A stretch of DNA of 6,634 nucleotides from Sediminispirochaeta sp. (GTDB lineage Bacteria > Spirochaetota > Spirochaetia > DSM-16054 > Sediminispirochaetaceae), in contig DSBN01000337.1 of NCBI GenBank assembly GCA_011046055.1, positions 1 to 6,634 on the forward strand, given 5' to 3'. Below, piece after piece: positions 6,561-6,634 of this stretch. A model generated the notes under the pieces. It had not been told where the DNA came from. It saw nothing but the letters and a program-made list of their open reading frames with translations, and ran no database searches. The position numbers were made by a program, and so were the translations under genes. Position 1 is the stretch's first letter. Each line of letters starts with the position of its first letter.

Positions 6561-6566
6561 CCTCCT
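6561..6566 (-). promoter_or_regulatory. Ribosome binding site of the bacteriohemerythrin gene
   Basis: AGGAGG on the - strand lies 4 nt before the ATG at 6556. It is a full-strength site and settles the start. Confidence 0.88.
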
Positions 6567-6578
6567 TGTCAGTCCCCA

Positions 6579-6606
6579 ATTATATGCATCCACCTTGATC
6601 AGTCAA
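6579..6606 (-). promoter_or_regulatory. Sigma-70-type promoter of the bacteriohemerythrin gene
   Basis: On the - strand TTGACT (6606-6601) and TATAAT (6584-6579) are separated by 16 bp. Matches are five of six and six of six. Transcription would start near 6572, giving a leader of about 16 nt that just includes the ribosome binding site. Confidence 0.8.
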
Positions 6607-6613
6607 TATTGAC
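6602..6613. promoter_or_regulatory. 12-bp palindrome overlapping the -35 box, candidate operator
   Basis: GTCAATATTGAC is a perfect palindrome covering five of the six -35 bases of the hemerythrin promoter. Binding there would block polymerase. The regulator is unknown, and the half-site spacing does not fit an FNR box. Confidence 0.4.
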
Positions 6614-6634
6614 AATTACATCCCAGCGCCGTAG

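Noticed and set aside
6595..6608. FNR-type oxygen-response box near the hemerythrin promoter
   Set aside because: TTGA and TCAA occur there but are 4 bases apart, not the 6 required for TTGAT-N4-ATCAA.
1..6634. CRISPR arrays, tRNA or rRNA genes, insertion sequences and phage genes
   Set aside because: No spaced direct repeats, tRNA-like cloverleaf, transposase motif or terminal inverted repeat pair was seen. Coding genes fill nearly all of the window.

Overview
The window carries five intact protein genes. Four lie on the + strand and one, at the right edge, on the - strand. Coding DNA is moderately GC-rich with many G/C third positions, and the gaps are short and AT-rich with near-consensus TATAAT boxes. 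A patatin that has a signal peptide and a C-terminal region resembling an outer-membrane barrel implies a diderm cell. The fused DAK2-DegV protein, the sodium-coupled transporter and the bacteriohemerythrin would fit a free-living, possibly marine or halophilic member of the Spirochaetota. That assignment is a lean from gene content, not a demonstration.

Layout: positions 1-160 are an AT-rich leader with two palindromes and a strong ribosome binding site. Positions 161-1516 encode an AGCS-family sodium:alanine/glycine symporter, closed by a strong intrinsic terminator at 1544-1579. A new transcription unit begins at a promoter region with two TATAAT boxes 21 bp apart around a palindrome (1605-1633). 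It runs through a fused fatty-acid kinase (FakA kinase and linker domains joined to a FakB/DegV lipid carrier, 1658-3457), PlsY acyl-phosphate:glycerol-3-phosphate acyltransferase (3461-4144) and an exported patatin-like phospholipase with a putative barrel (4173-6152). Gaps within this unit are 3 and 28 bp, so it is very probably one operon. A bacteriohemerythrin gene (6149-6556, - strand) converges on it with a 4-bp tail-to-tail overlap and has its own promoter at the right edge.

How the genes could work together: the patatin could release fatty acids from phospholipid in the envelope or outside the cell. The fused kinase would bind a fatty acid in its DegV domain and phosphorylate it with its DAK2 domain. 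PlsY would then pass the acyl-phosphate to glycerol-3-phosphate, giving lysophosphatidic acid. The operon therefore reads as a compact lipid salvage or remodelling route with the normally separate FakA and FakB on one chain. The second and third steps follow from established family biochemistry. The link to the patatin is inferred from gene order. The symporter and the hemerythrin appear to be independent units.
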